Shown here: in pieces, positions 34,538 to 42,708 of the stretch
How the letters are laid out: each line of letters opens with the position of its first letter
How positions within the stretch are numbered: position 1 is the stretch's first letter
Origin: DAOUTW01 sp964523575
Lineage (GTDB): Bacteria > Zixibacteria > MSB-5A5 > GN15 > JAAZOE01
DNA length: 64,000 nt
Reading direction: 5' to 3'
Assembly: GCA_964523575.1 (NCBI GenBank)
Contig: CAZGAV010000007.1
Location: 1-64,000 of the forward strand
Position numbers and translations under genes: made by a program
The notes under the pieces: generated by a model
What the model saw: the letters and a program-made list of their open reading frames with translations, nothing else
Told to the model about the DNA's origin: nothing
Database searches by the model: none

Positions 34538-36878
34538 CCAGAGCCATCTTCCGGACGGCAACACCCTCTTCGGACGTTATCCTATAAAAATATATGCCGC
34601 TGGCCGTTTCGCGTCCGTCAAAGTCGGTGCCGTCCCAGACCACCTGATAAGCGCCAGCCGAAAGATTTTCATCAATAAGACTGGTCACCTTCCGCCCCAG
34701 GATATCGTAAATATCGAGCGAGACCGGTTGATGCCGCGTCAGCGTGAATTCGATAGTTGTGGTTGGGTTGAAGGGATTGGGATAATTCTGGCGAAGTTCG
34801 AATTCATCCGGAATGATCGGATCGTCATCGTCGGCGTCGGCGGCAATCGAGGGATAGACAATGCTTGAAGCGGATACCAGGCCGGGAATATAAGCGGTGA
34901 TTTCGACGTTTTCGGCGCATTCAAGAGCCATTCCCACCGAAGCATAACCGTCGCCATCGGTCACGATCGACTGATATTGGTCATCACCGATTTTGAAGGT
35001 TACTGTCCGACCGGCCAGGGCCTCTCCATTTAAGGTCAGGCGGCAGTAAAGCGGTTGCCCCGGAGTGTAATAATCGGGAACCGTCAGATGGATTTCATCG
35101 GGGATATTTCGGTAGAGACGGAGGGATGGATCGCCGTTGTAATTCTGGCCGTATATTTGATCGAGATAATAGGGGTAATCGAGATAGGTGCGATACATCG
35201 CCTCTATCGGATACCCGTCGGCATCACCGAAAAGATGTTCATAGAATGAGGCCATCAGGCGATAACTGGAACCGACCCACCCCCAGCGGGAAAAGCCGAT
35301 GACGCCGACAGCCCCGGCGGAATCGAGATCAAGGAGTTTTTCCACCACCGAGGGCACCTGCATATCATAAACGGATTCAAGATCGATGGATCCCTGATTG
35401 CAGGCGATAGTGTAATAGAAACCGATTTTCTGATTGGCCGCCAGATCATCGAACGCCCCATGACCGATAAATTCCTCACCAGTCAGCAGATATGACTTGG
35501 GAAAAAGATTGTACTCATTGGAACTGAGGACGAACCCATCGGGCCGGCCATGAGCCAGAATACTTACCATTCCGTATCCGTTGTCAAGTCCGGCGATGGC
35601 GTCGGATTGAAACGGTCCGGTCGGGTTGGGAGCAAAACCGGCCGGCGATTCGGCCAGATCATCGCAATCGACGTCCATATCGGCGGGGAAATATTGAGCG
35701 ACATAGTCCTGCTGACCCTGATCCTCAAAATAATCGAGCATCTGGTCCGAGGTAAAAAAGACGGCGCGTTTGAGATATTCGCGATCGCCGCCGCCGGGAT
35801 TGAATAAATAATTGCGCAGTTTTTCGGTATAAGTGGCGACTTGCGACGGTTCCGAAAAGGGCAGACGGCCAAGAGCGACTTCGGCCCCCAGATCGGGGCT
35901 ATCGGCGGTCGGTTCACCCCAGACGCCATCATGATCGGCGTCCCAGTCGCCGTTCAGGTCGGAAAAATACAAATCGCAAATCATCAGGGCCTCGGGCCCC
36001 GGAATGCTGTCGGTGTTGTAATAAAAGGCGTAGCGGATCGGAACATGGTTCTCATCGCCTCCCAGCAATACATATGTACCGCCGGCATTGTGAAAGTCCT
36101 TCAGGTAATTACGCAAAGCTTCGGCCTCATCGATCCCGCTGTAATAAGCAAAAATGGAATCGGTGATAGCTATCGCAGCATCAAAGCCGGTCTGCCTCTT
36201 CAGGTCGATAAATTCTTCGAAGGCCGCGGCCATTTCAGGCGAAGTGACGACAATGTATTGATGACCCAGCGGGCACCCGTTCTCGTCCGGGGGGGATGAA
36301 ACCCGGGCGTATGCCTCCCTTTGTATATTTTCAAAAAGGTCGTCATCGAGACCGCACGATATGGCGAGATCATCATTATCCTCGGTGGCGAACTCAATCA
36401 GGCGATTAAATATGATTCGGCCGTCATCGAGATATTGGACCGGGAATACTTGAACCGACCAGACGACCCGGTCATTGATGGTTTGCAATGAAATCCTGAC
36501 CGGCTGTGACGGGTAACAATGATCATCGGCATCAAGGATGACCGGCTGGACAACCGGATAATCGATATCGGCGGTAATTCGGTCGGAGTCGGACAAGGCC
36601 GGCGCAAAATCGATCGCGACCGTATCGGATAAAATGACTACAGGACTTATTTTAATGGCCTTATAACTATTGGCGGCCGTGAAATACAACTGCTGAAAAG
36701 GAACACCGGGGTGGCCGGGGTCCTCAATCCTCTCCAGTGAATCATAACTGACCGTTTTATGGGCCGGGTCAAGCTCGATTCGGTCGGTGTCAAACTCGAT
36801 TTTCTGTATCACTCCGGCAGTAACCGGGACAGAAAGCGCCAGAATCAGTATCAGCGGCTTCAGCCAGCAGGCTTTCAT
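34530..36878 (-). CDS. Gingipain-like C25 peptidase with type IX sorting domain
   Basis: Secreted cysteine peptidase of family C25. A signal peptide (LKPLILILALSVPVTA) is followed by a propeptide-like beta region to about residue 195. The C25 domain starts at YIVVTSPEMAAAFEEFIDLKRQTGF, with YVLLGGDENHVPIRYA, the catalytic His at about 443 (SILAHGRPDGF) and catalytic Cys at about 493 (TIACNQGSID). An Ig-like domain follows, then a C-terminal sorting domain: LRQNYPNPFNPTTTIEFTL, IYDILGRKVTSL, WDGTDFDGRETASGIYFYRI. That end is what the type IX secretion system of FCB bacteria recognises. GGGGGA precedes the ATG at 36878. Confidence 0.92.
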   Translation of the reverse strand: MKACWLKPLILILALSVPVTAGVIQKIEFDTDRIELDPAHKTVSYDSLERIEDPGHPGVPFQQLYFTAANSYKAIKISPVVILSDTVAIDFAPALSDSDRITADIDYPVVQPVILDADDHCYPSQPVRISLQTINDRVVWSVQVFPVQYLDDGRIIFNRLIEFATEDNDDLAISCGLDDDLFENIQREAYARVSSPPDENGCPLGHQYIVVTSPEMAAAFEEFIDLKRQTGFDAAIAITDSIFAYYSGIDEAEALRNYLKDFHNAGGTYVLLGGDENHVPIRYAFYYNTDSIPGPEALMICDLYFSDLNGDWDADHDGVWGEPTADSPDLGAEVALGRLPFSEPSQVATYTEKLRNYLFNPGGGDREYLKRAVFFTSDQMLDYFEDQGQQDYVAQYFPADMDVDCDDLAESPAGFAPNPTGPFQSDAIAGLDNGYGMVSILAHGRPDGFVLSSNEYNLFPKSYLLTGEEFIGHGAFDDLAANQKIGFYYTIACNQGSIDLESVYDMQVPSVVEKLLDLDSAGAVGVIGFSRWGWVGSSYRLMASFYEHLFGDADGYPIEAMYRTYLDYPYYLDQIYGQNYNGDPSLRLYRNIPDEIHLTVPDYYTPGQPLYCRLTLNGEALAGRTVTFKIGDDQYQSIVTDGDGYASVGMALECAENVEITAYIPGLVSASSIVYPSIAADADDDDPIIPDEFELRQNYPNPFNPTTTIEFTLTRHQPVSLDIYDILGRKVTSLIDENLSAGAYQVVWDGTDFDGRETASGIYFYRITSEEGVAVRKMALVR

Positions 36879-36980
36879 GTTATCCCCCGTGCATTTCAAC
36901 TCCAGTCACCAGCCTCCGATGCAAGACCGGTGCCCTACGAATCGAAATCGAGCCGCTTTTTTCTGCTTTTATTTTATTGG

Positions 36981-37033
36981 CTTACAAGAGCTTATATGGG
37001 CATAAGAGGACTTATAAGGAGACTTTTAAGGAG
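36981..37033. repeat. Degenerate 10-12 base tandem repeat
   Basis: Five consecutive units (CTTACAAGAG, CTTATATGGG, CATAAGAGGA, CTTATAAGGA, GACTTTTAAGGAG) with roughly one-helical-turn period, upstream of both divergent genes. It may be an operator array or chance low-complexity sequence. Confidence 0.4.
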
Positions 37034-37227
37034 AACGCGGCAAAACTATGGCGGCAGCGCCTCAGTCTATTGGAAGGATTGGTCAACAAAAAGGCCAAAA
37101 ATTAATGTCACATATGTTGAAATTGGCTAATGACTGCCATTCAGGCAGGTACGGGAAAAATTAATAATTCGCTATGTTATTTATTGATTGATAGACGATT
37201 ACGTCAATAATTTTTTAGTTTTTTCCC

Positions 37228-37258
37228 TTGACTTTTATTCCCGAAAATCGCTTAATAG
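37228..37258 (+). promoter_or_regulatory. Putative dcw cluster promoter (Pmra)
   Basis: TTGACT at 37228-37233 and TAATAG at 37253-37258 with a 19-base spacer (TTAATA gives 18). It lies in an AT-rich stretch directly upstream of the MraZ box, as expected for the mraZ promoter. Confidence 0.55.
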
Positions 37259-37267
37259 TAACATCAG

Positions 37268-37292
37268 TGGGATAAAATGGGATAATGTGGGA
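37268..37292 (+). promoter_or_regulatory. MraZ-binding box: three TGGGA repeats
   Basis: TGGGA occurs at 37268, 37278 and 37288, each pair separated by exactly five bases. This is the known MraZ operator layout (TGGGN repeats with 5-base spacers) and ends 13 bases before mraZ, which points to autoregulation of the cluster. Confidence 0.92.
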
Positions 37293-37304
37293 GAAAGGCG
37301 CGGA

Positions 37305-37772
37305 GTGTTAGGTTTTTGTGGCTCATTTACCTGTACCATCGACGACAAAGGTCGCCTCTCGATTCCCGCCAAAATCAGACCCGGAGATCCTGACTCGTCC
37401 CAGCGAAAGGGGATTCCAGCCGGGGAAGAGCTGGTTTTGACGGAGGGTTTGGACGGTTGCCTGATGTTGTACACGATGAAGGGCTGGGAAGATTATAAAG
37501 CCCTGATCGGCAACATGGCGTCGACCCAGAAAAGAACTCGATATTTTAACCGCCGCCTTTATCAGAATACCTCCCTGGTAAGAATTGACCGGTCGGGTCG
37601 GATTAATATCCCTGAAAAGTTACGACTTTTAGTCGGTTTGAGCAAGTCTGTTCTGGTTATCGGGGTCGATCAGACTATAGAAATTTGGGCGCCGGAACGT
37701 TATCAGGCCTATCTCGATAATTTCGGGCAGACCTATGAAGAAGTAGCCGAGGAGTTGCGCGGGGATGAGTAA
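37305..37772 (+). CDS. mraZ: Transcriptional regulator/cell division protein MraZ
   Basis: AbrB-like DNA-binding protein that controls the dcw cluster, with two SpoVT-AbrB halves. The first half has the family start LGFCGSFTCTIDDKGRLSIPAKIR; the second half repeats the pattern with TSLVRIDRSGRINIPEKLRLL. The start is taken as GTG 37305 (AAAGG about 9 bases upstream), giving about 155 residues, the normal length; an ATG farther upstream would place the operator box inside the gene. The MraZ box immediately in front supports the name. The stop overlaps rsmH by 8 bases. Confidence 0.93.
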   Translation: MLGFCGSFTCTIDDKGRLSIPAKIRPGDPDSSQRKGIPAGEELVLTEGLDGCLMLYTMKGWEDYKALIGNMASTQKRTRYFNRRLYQNTSLVRIDRSGRINIPEKLRLLVGLSKSVLVIGVDQTIEIWAPERYQAYLDNFGQTYEEVAEELRGDE

Positions 37773-38691
37773 GGCCGACGGCTATCATCGGCCGGTTATG
37801 GCTGATGAGGCAGTCGGTTTCATGGTGACACGCCGGGACGGCGTTTACATCGACGCTACCGCCGGCGGGGGATCGCACACATTACTAATCGTTTCGAGGT
37901 TACAAGCTCCAGGCAGGGTTTTAGCCGTTGACCGCGATGATGAAGCGGTGGCTCGAACCATACGAAGGGCGCAAGAATATTCCTCGCAGGTAAGGGTAGT
38001 GCGGGGTGATTTCGCAAATCTAAAGGAAATAGCACACGAGGCAGGGATTGCATCGGTGAACGGAATTTTATTCGATCTTGGGGTTTCAAGCCATCAGTTG
38101 GACAGCGCCGATCGCGGGTTTTCCTATCGCGAATCGGGGCCGCTTGATTTCCGCATGGATCGCCGGACCGAGATGACCGCGGCCGACGTGGTCAATAACT
38201 ACTCGGCCGAGAAACTGGCCCGGATATTTTTCGAATTGGGAGAAGAGAAGAATTCCCGTAAAATCGCCGCAGCCATCGTGGCCGCCCGCCGCCGGCCATT
38301 GACGACCACCGCCGAACTGGCTTCGGTCATCGGTTCGGTGACCAATCCCCGGTGGATCAATAAAACGCTTTCGCGGGTTTTTCAGGCGATTCGGCTGGTA
38401 GTCAATGACGAAATGGGGCAACTTCAGCGGGGTTTGGCGGCGTCGGTGGATTTACTCGAGACCGGAGGCCGTCTGGTTGTCATCGCCTATCACTCTCTTG
38501 AAGATCGCATAGTAAAGAATTATTTCCGGGAGCGGTCGGTTAGCATCGCCGCGACCCCCGGAGAGCCGGGCAGGGGTCAATCTCCGGCCCTTCGTCTCAT
38601 AACCAAGAAGCCCTTAATTGCCGCCGCATCCGAAATCAGGGAAAATCCCCGGGCCCGTTCCGCCCGAATGCGGGTAGCGGAGAAGATTTGA
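37765..38691 (+). CDS. rsmH: 16S rRNA m4C1402 methyltransferase RsmH
   Basis: N4-methylates C1402 of 16S rRNA. Family motifs are YHRPVMADEAV, DATAGGGSHTLLI (SAM motif I), VLAVDRDDEAV, NGILFDLGVSSHQLDSADRGFSY, GPLDFRMDRR, the insertion domain, and VIAYHSLEDRIVKNYF with the C-terminal RSARMRVAEKI. Length of 308 residues is typical. Second gene of the dcw cluster, start overlapping the end of mraZ. Confidence 0.96.
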   Translation: MSKADGYHRPVMADEAVGFMVTRRDGVYIDATAGGGSHTLLIVSRLQAPGRVLAVDRDDEAVARTIRRAQEYSSQVRVVRGDFANLKEIAHEAGIASVNGILFDLGVSSHQLDSADRGFSYRESGPLDFRMDRRTEMTAADVVNNYSAEKLARIFFELGEEKNSRKIAAAIVAARRRPLTTTAELASVIGSVTNPRWINKTLSRVFQAIRLVVNDEMGQLQRGLAASVDLLETGGRLVVIAYHSLEDRIVKNYFRERSVSIAATPGEPGRGQSPALRLITKKPLIAAASEIRENPRARSARMRVAEKI

Positions 38692-38692
38692 T

Positions 38693-39139
38693 ATGACCCG
38701 TAGTCGCCGCCATCACCACAATCGATCAATTCGCCCCTCGCGAATCGGGGAAAATCGATATCTCCGTATCGTCGGTGTCATTGTCGTGATCGTAGTCGTG
38801 GCGTCCTTTTATATCTACCAACGGGTTTGGGTGCGCAACCTGGTGGATGAAATCGGCCAACTCCAGCAACGCAACGATCAGGCCCGGGAGAACCTGGCCA
38901 TGGTCAGGTCTGAGTGGATGGCCGCCTCATCTATCGCCAATGTTGAAACCCTTGTCGGCGAGATGAAACTCGGCTTGAAGCCGACCCGGCCGTCGCAAAA
39001 TTTCACCCTGAGTCCCGACCGGGAGCAAAACCTGAATCGTTATACCGGGCTGGTACGAGCCTTTGAAAAATTGACCAATAATATCCCGCTGGTATCGTCC
39101 AACGAGGCCGATGCCGGGGAGTTGTTTGAAGATAAATGA
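38693..39139 (+). CDS. ftsL: FtsL-like division protein
   Basis: A small bitopic protein: a basic cytoplasmic N-terminus (residues 1-25, Arg/His-rich), one membrane helix (IVGVIVVIVVVASFYIY), then a predicted coiled coil (NLVDEIGQLQQRNDQARENL) and a short periplasmic tail. Sequence identity in this family is low; the name rests on size, topology and position between rsmH and ftsI, which is invariant in dcw clusters. It would bridge FtsQ/FtsB and the FtsWI synthase at the septum. Its stop overlaps ftsI by four bases (ATGA). Confidence 0.75.
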   Translation: MTRSRRHHHNRSIRPSRIGENRYLRIVGVIVVIVVVASFYIYQRVWVRNLVDEIGQLQQRNDQARENLAMVRSEWMAASSIANVETLVGEMKLGLKPTRPSQNFTLSPDREQNLNRYTGLVRAFEKLTNNIPLVSSNEADAGELFEDK

Positions 39140-41241
39140 AAACGCCTTACTCAAAAGTCCGGATTGGGCTGGTCAGCCTGATATTCGCCCTGGCCTTTGT
39201 CTTTTTCTTTGCCCGGCTGGTTTATGTCCAGGTCGTCAGGGGGGAAGAACTCCGGGACCGGGCCGAAAGGCAATATCTGCGGTCGATTGAATTGCCGGCC
39301 AAACGGGGCGAAATTTACGATATCAAAGGCAATAAAGTTGCCGTCAATACCAGTTTCAAATCGCTTTTCGCCTACCCTTTGACGAAAAAGGATGTGGAAG
39401 CGTCTTACGACCTTTTAAGCCATGTCCTGGGCGAAAATCGCAAAACCGTCCGGCGGCAAAATCAACTTGAGACAAAGAAATTCCGCTGGATTAGAAGAGG
39501 CCTGCTCCCCAAGGAATTCACGCGTTTCAAGGCTCGTGACAATCAATGTGGCTTATTCCTGAGGGAAGAGCCCAGCCGTCTTTATCCCTATGGCAATGTT
39601 GGGCGGGCGATTCTGGGTTTCGTCGATCTCGATAATCGCGGCAAGGCCGGGATTGAACTGGTCATGGACGAGGCTCTGGCCGGTACCCCGGGGCGGTCGA
39701 TGATTCAGACCAACGGTATCGGCGAAGAGTATCGTATCAGCGAAATTCCCTTGAAAGAAGCCCAGCCGGGTCAATCGGTGGTGTTGACGGTTGACTGGGA
39801 TAAACAACAAATCGTCGAAGAGGAACTGGCCAAGGCGGTCAAGGACCATCACGCCAAAGGCGGAATGGCGGTTTTTCTTGATCCTTATACCGGGGCCATT
39901 ATTGCCGCCGCCGATTGCAATGCCGACGGCGAACCCAGCGACAAACCGGTTAAATTGAACGCCGTCACCAGCACCTTCGAGCCCGGTTCGGCTTTTAAAC
40001 TGATTACAGCGGCCACCGCATTGGAAGACGGGCGTGTTAAACCCCAGGATATCTTCTTCGCCGAAAACGGCTCATGGAAATTAGGGCGGCGCACATTGCG
40101 CGACGATCACAAATACGGCGATTTGACATTTCGAGAGGGGTTCGAATTTTCCTCCAATATCGTCATGGGCAAGATCGCCTATGAAATCGGCGGCGACAAG
40201 GTTTTCGCCATGGCCCAGAAATTCGGGTTTGGACAGAAGGTCAGGTGCGGCCTCAACGGTGAAAGCGGCGGCATATTACAAAAGCCGAATCGCTGGTCGG
40301 AATTTACCACCTCGACTTTTGCCATCGGTCACGGAGTCTCGGTCACGGCCCTGCAGATGGCTCAGGCTTTTGCCGTGGTCGCCTCGGGCGGCTATTTGTG
40401 TCAACCGCATTTCATCGCCGGGTGTATAAACGACGAAGGACATATCGTCGAAAGACATACCAGCCGGCCGATCAAGATTCTGGACGACGGTACCGTGACC
40501 ATGCTCGACTCGTTCATGCGTGGGGTTGTCGAGCGCGGCACCGGCCAGCCGATCGGCGATGCGCCATTTGCCATCGCCGGCAAAACCGGGACGGCCGAAA
40601 AACCGGATCTGGAAACTGGCGGCTATCATAAAAACCGCTACATGGCTTCTTTTGCGGGCTATTTTCCGGCCGACTCACCGCAGGTGGCCGGGATAGTCGT
40701 GCTTGACGAACCGGAGCCGATCCATTACGGCGGCTACACCGCCGGGCCAACTTTCAAAAACATCGCCGTCAAATTCGCCGCCATCGATAATTACCAACCG
40801 GCGACGCCGTACGCCGCGCGGGACGGTTCGAAGGCGGATTACCCCAATGCCGTGAATGACTCCCCGGAGTTGATTGAGGTTCCGGATATGATCGGCGATT
40901 CCAAAGGACGGGCCGAATACCGCCTTCGGAAGCTCGGTTTGAAAGCCGTATTCTCCCAACCCGGCGAGGAAGTCATAGCCACCCGCCCGGCACCGAATTC
41001 ACGTCTGTCGGCGGGTGAGGAAGTTTATTGCTATATGTCATGCGATAAGCAGGAAAAAATGGAAACGCCGGATTTGGCCGGCCTGACCATCAGGGAAGCG
41101 ATTGCCATATTGGAACGTTACGGCATCGCTTTCGCCTGTAAGGGAACCGGGCGAGTTATCCGGCAGGTGCCTCAGGCCGGGACGCCGCTTTCGGCCGGAG
41201 AAATCGTAAATCTGGAATGCAAACGAAACAAGGGAGCGTGA
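39136..41241 (+). CDS. ftsI: Septal peptidoglycan transpeptidase FtsI with two PASTA domains
   Basis: Class B penicillin-binding protein for septal cross-linking. A membrane helix (about residues 9-30) is followed by the dimerisation domain (RGEIYDIKGNKVAVN). The transpeptidase has Ser285 in EPGSAFKL (SxxK), the SSN motif in FSSNIVMG, and KTGTAEK. Two PASTA domains end the protein (VPDMIGDSKGRAEYRLRKLG and TPDLAGLTIREAIAILERYG). PASTA domains are usual in Spo/PBP2x-type proteins of Gram-positives and also occur in FCB-group FtsI. It overlaps ftsL by ATGA. 701 residues, longer than E. coli FtsI because of the PASTA repeats. Confidence 0.94.
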   Translation: MKTPYSKVRIGLVSLIFALAFVFFFARLVYVQVVRGEELRDRAERQYLRSIELPAKRGEIYDIKGNKVAVNTSFKSLFAYPLTKKDVEASYDLLSHVLGENRKTVRRQNQLETKKFRWIRRGLLPKEFTRFKARDNQCGLFLREEPSRLYPYGNVGRAILGFVDLDNRGKAGIELVMDEALAGTPGRSMIQTNGIGEEYRISEIPLKEAQPGQSVVLTVDWDKQQIVEEELAKAVKDHHAKGGMAVFLDPYTGAIIAAADCNADGEPSDKPVKLNAVTSTFEPGSAFKLITAATALEDGRVKPQDIFFAENGSWKLGRRTLRDDHKYGDLTFREGFEFSSNIVMGKIAYEIGGDKVFAMAQKFGFGQKVRCGLNGESGGILQKPNRWSEFTTSTFAIGHGVSVTALQMAQAFAVVASGGYLCQPHFIAGCINDEGHIVERHTSRPIKILDDGTVTMLDSFMRGVVERGTGQPIGDAPFAIAGKTGTAEKPDLETGGYHKNRYMASFAGYFPADSPQVAGIVVLDEPEPIHYGGYTAGPTFKNIAVKFAAIDNYQPATPYAARDGSKADYPNAVNDSPELIEVPDMIGDSKGRAEYRLRKLGLKAVFSQPGEEVIATRPAPNSRLSAGEEVYCYMSCDKQEKMETPDLAGLTIREAIAILERYGIAFACKGTGRVIRQVPQAGTPLSAGEIVNLECKRNKGA

Positions 41242-41244
41242 ATT

Positions 41245-42708
41245 ATTCTTCTCAGGGACGCAGCCCGGGCCATACCGGGCGCCGTGGTCATCGGCGATGA
41301 TGAAGTCGAAATCCGGGGATTGGAATATCATTCCAAGATGATCAAGCCGGATTCGCTATTTGTCGCCATCACCGGTTTCGCCCAGGACGGCAACAACTGG
41401 ATCGACGAGGCTGTCAGCCGAGGCGCCGTGGCGGTGTTGACCGAAAAGCAATCCTCACGCTCGGTTCCGCAAATAATTGTCAAAGATGCCCGTGCCGCGC
41501 TGGCCGATCTGGCCGCCAAGTTTTACGCATACAGCGGCGCGGGCATCGAAATTTACGCCGTCACCGGGACTAACGGTAAAACCACCTCCTGCTTCCTGAT
41601 CAGGAATATCCTGCAGGCCGCCGGAAAAACGACCGGCCTGATCACTTCACTGGTTTATGATACCGGGCGCGACCAGATCCCGGCCGGCCGGACGACGCCG
41701 GAATCGCTGGATGTTTACCGCCTGCTCTATATGATGCGCAAGAACCAGTGCGCCCACACCGTGATAGAGGTCTCTTCCCATGCGCTGATTTTACAGCGAG
41801 TCAGAAATCTGAAAGTCCATGTCGCGCTGTTCACCAACATCACCCGCGATCATCTCGACTTCCATACCGATATGAATGATTATCTCAATGCCAAGGCGCG
41901 CCTTCTGGATCTGGCCGCCGGGGATGATAACCGGGCTGTCATCAATTATGATTGCCCTGAGTTCCGGCAATTATTCGATAAAGCCCGATGTGAGACTTTG
42001 AGCTATTCGCTCGATAACAGCGCCGCCGATGTCTATTTGAAGAATTTCCGCCTGGAGCCGGCCGGTTCCACTTTTGAGCTTTGCACCCCGCAGGGTTCGC
42101 ATCAGGTCTCATTCAGCTTGACCGGACGCTATAATTTATATAATGCCGTGGCCGCCGGCGCCGCGGCTGTCGCCGGGGGAATCCCCCTGGAGACCATTGC
42201 CGCCGGACTTGAACACTCCTCAGTCGTCCCGGGACGGCTGGAACGCATCGCCAGCGACGCCCCCTTCACGATCTTCATCGATTTTGCCCATACCCCGGAC
42301 GCTCTCAGGCGTACGATTGAAACACTGAAAGAAATCGGCCATGGGCGGGTGCTGACCCTGTTCGGATGTGGCGGGGATCGCGACCGTGGCAAACGGCCCC
42401 TGATGGGCGAAGCGGTCAGTTCCATCTCCGACGTGGCGGTTTTGACATCCGATAACCCCCGGACCGAAGATTCCCAGAAAATCCTCGATGATGTCAAACC
42501 GGGAATTGTCGAGGGCGCCAAAGTGGAAATTATCGAAGACCGCCGGGAGGCGATTGCACGAATTCTCGATTTGGCACAACCCGGAGATATGATTCTCCTG
42601 GCCGGGAAAGGCGCCGAAAATTACCAGGAAATCGACGGCGTCCGTCATCCTTTTTCGGATCGTGATATCGCGGTCGAAAACCTGAATAGACTTGGTTATG
42701 GAGCATAA
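41245..42708 (+). CDS. murE: UDP-MurNAc-tripeptide synthetase MurE, probable ATT start
   Basis: Adds the third amino acid to UDP-MurNAc-L-Ala-D-Glu. Mur ligase motifs are VTGTNGKTTSCF (P-loop), EVSSHALILQRV, FTNITRDHLDFH, the carbamylated-Lys region LNAKARLLDLA, DFAHTPDALRRTI and DNPRTED; DNPR marks meso-diaminopimelate-adding enzymes. No ATG, GTG or TTG lies between the ftsI stop (41241) and a GTG at 41284. That GTG has no ribosome binding site and would remove the conserved LLRDAARAIPG start. AGGGAG (41231-41236) is instead well placed for ATT at 41245 (or 41242). Hence the start given here. Confidence 0.9.
   Translation: MLLRDAARAIPGAVVIGDDEVEIRGLEYHSKMIKPDSLFVAITGFAQDGNNWIDEAVSRGAVAVLTEKQSSRSVPQIIVKDARAALADLAAKFYAYSGAGIEIYAVTGTNGKTTSCFLIRNILQAAGKTTGLITSLVYDTGRDQIPAGRTTPESLDVYRLLYMMRKNQCAHTVIEVSSHALILQRVRNLKVHVALFTNITRDHLDFHTDMNDYLNAKARLLDLAAGDDNRAVINYDCPEFRQLFDKARCETLSYSLDNSAADVYLKNFRLEPAGSTFELCTPQGSHQVSFSLTGRYNLYNAVAAGAAAVAGGIPLETIAAGLEHSSVVPGRLERIASDAPFTIFIDFAHTPDALRRTIETLKEIGHGRVLTLFGCGGDRDRGKRPLMGEAVSSISDVAVLTSDNPRTEDSQKILDDVKPGIVEGAKVEIIEDRREAIARILDLAQPGDMILLAGKGAENYQEIDGVRHPFSDRDIAVENLNRLGYGA

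Larger units (their letters stand above)
36879..37304. other. Intergenic region between the C25 peptidase gene and mraZ
   Basis: About 425 bases between divergent genes. It contains a degenerate 10-12 base repeat tract (36981-37033), an AT-rich segment, a promoter candidate (37228-37258) and the MraZ box (37268-37292). A 44-codon basic reading frame (36996-37130) runs through the repeat but has no support. Confidence 0.6.

Noticed and set aside
36996..37130. 44-codon basic frame in the mraZ upstream region
   Set aside because: It is created by the degenerate AGGAG-rich repeat and lacks any supporting feature.
37188..37304. Upstream ATG extension of mraZ
   Set aside because: It would place the MraZ operator and promoter region inside the coding sequence and add about 39 residues not seen in the family.
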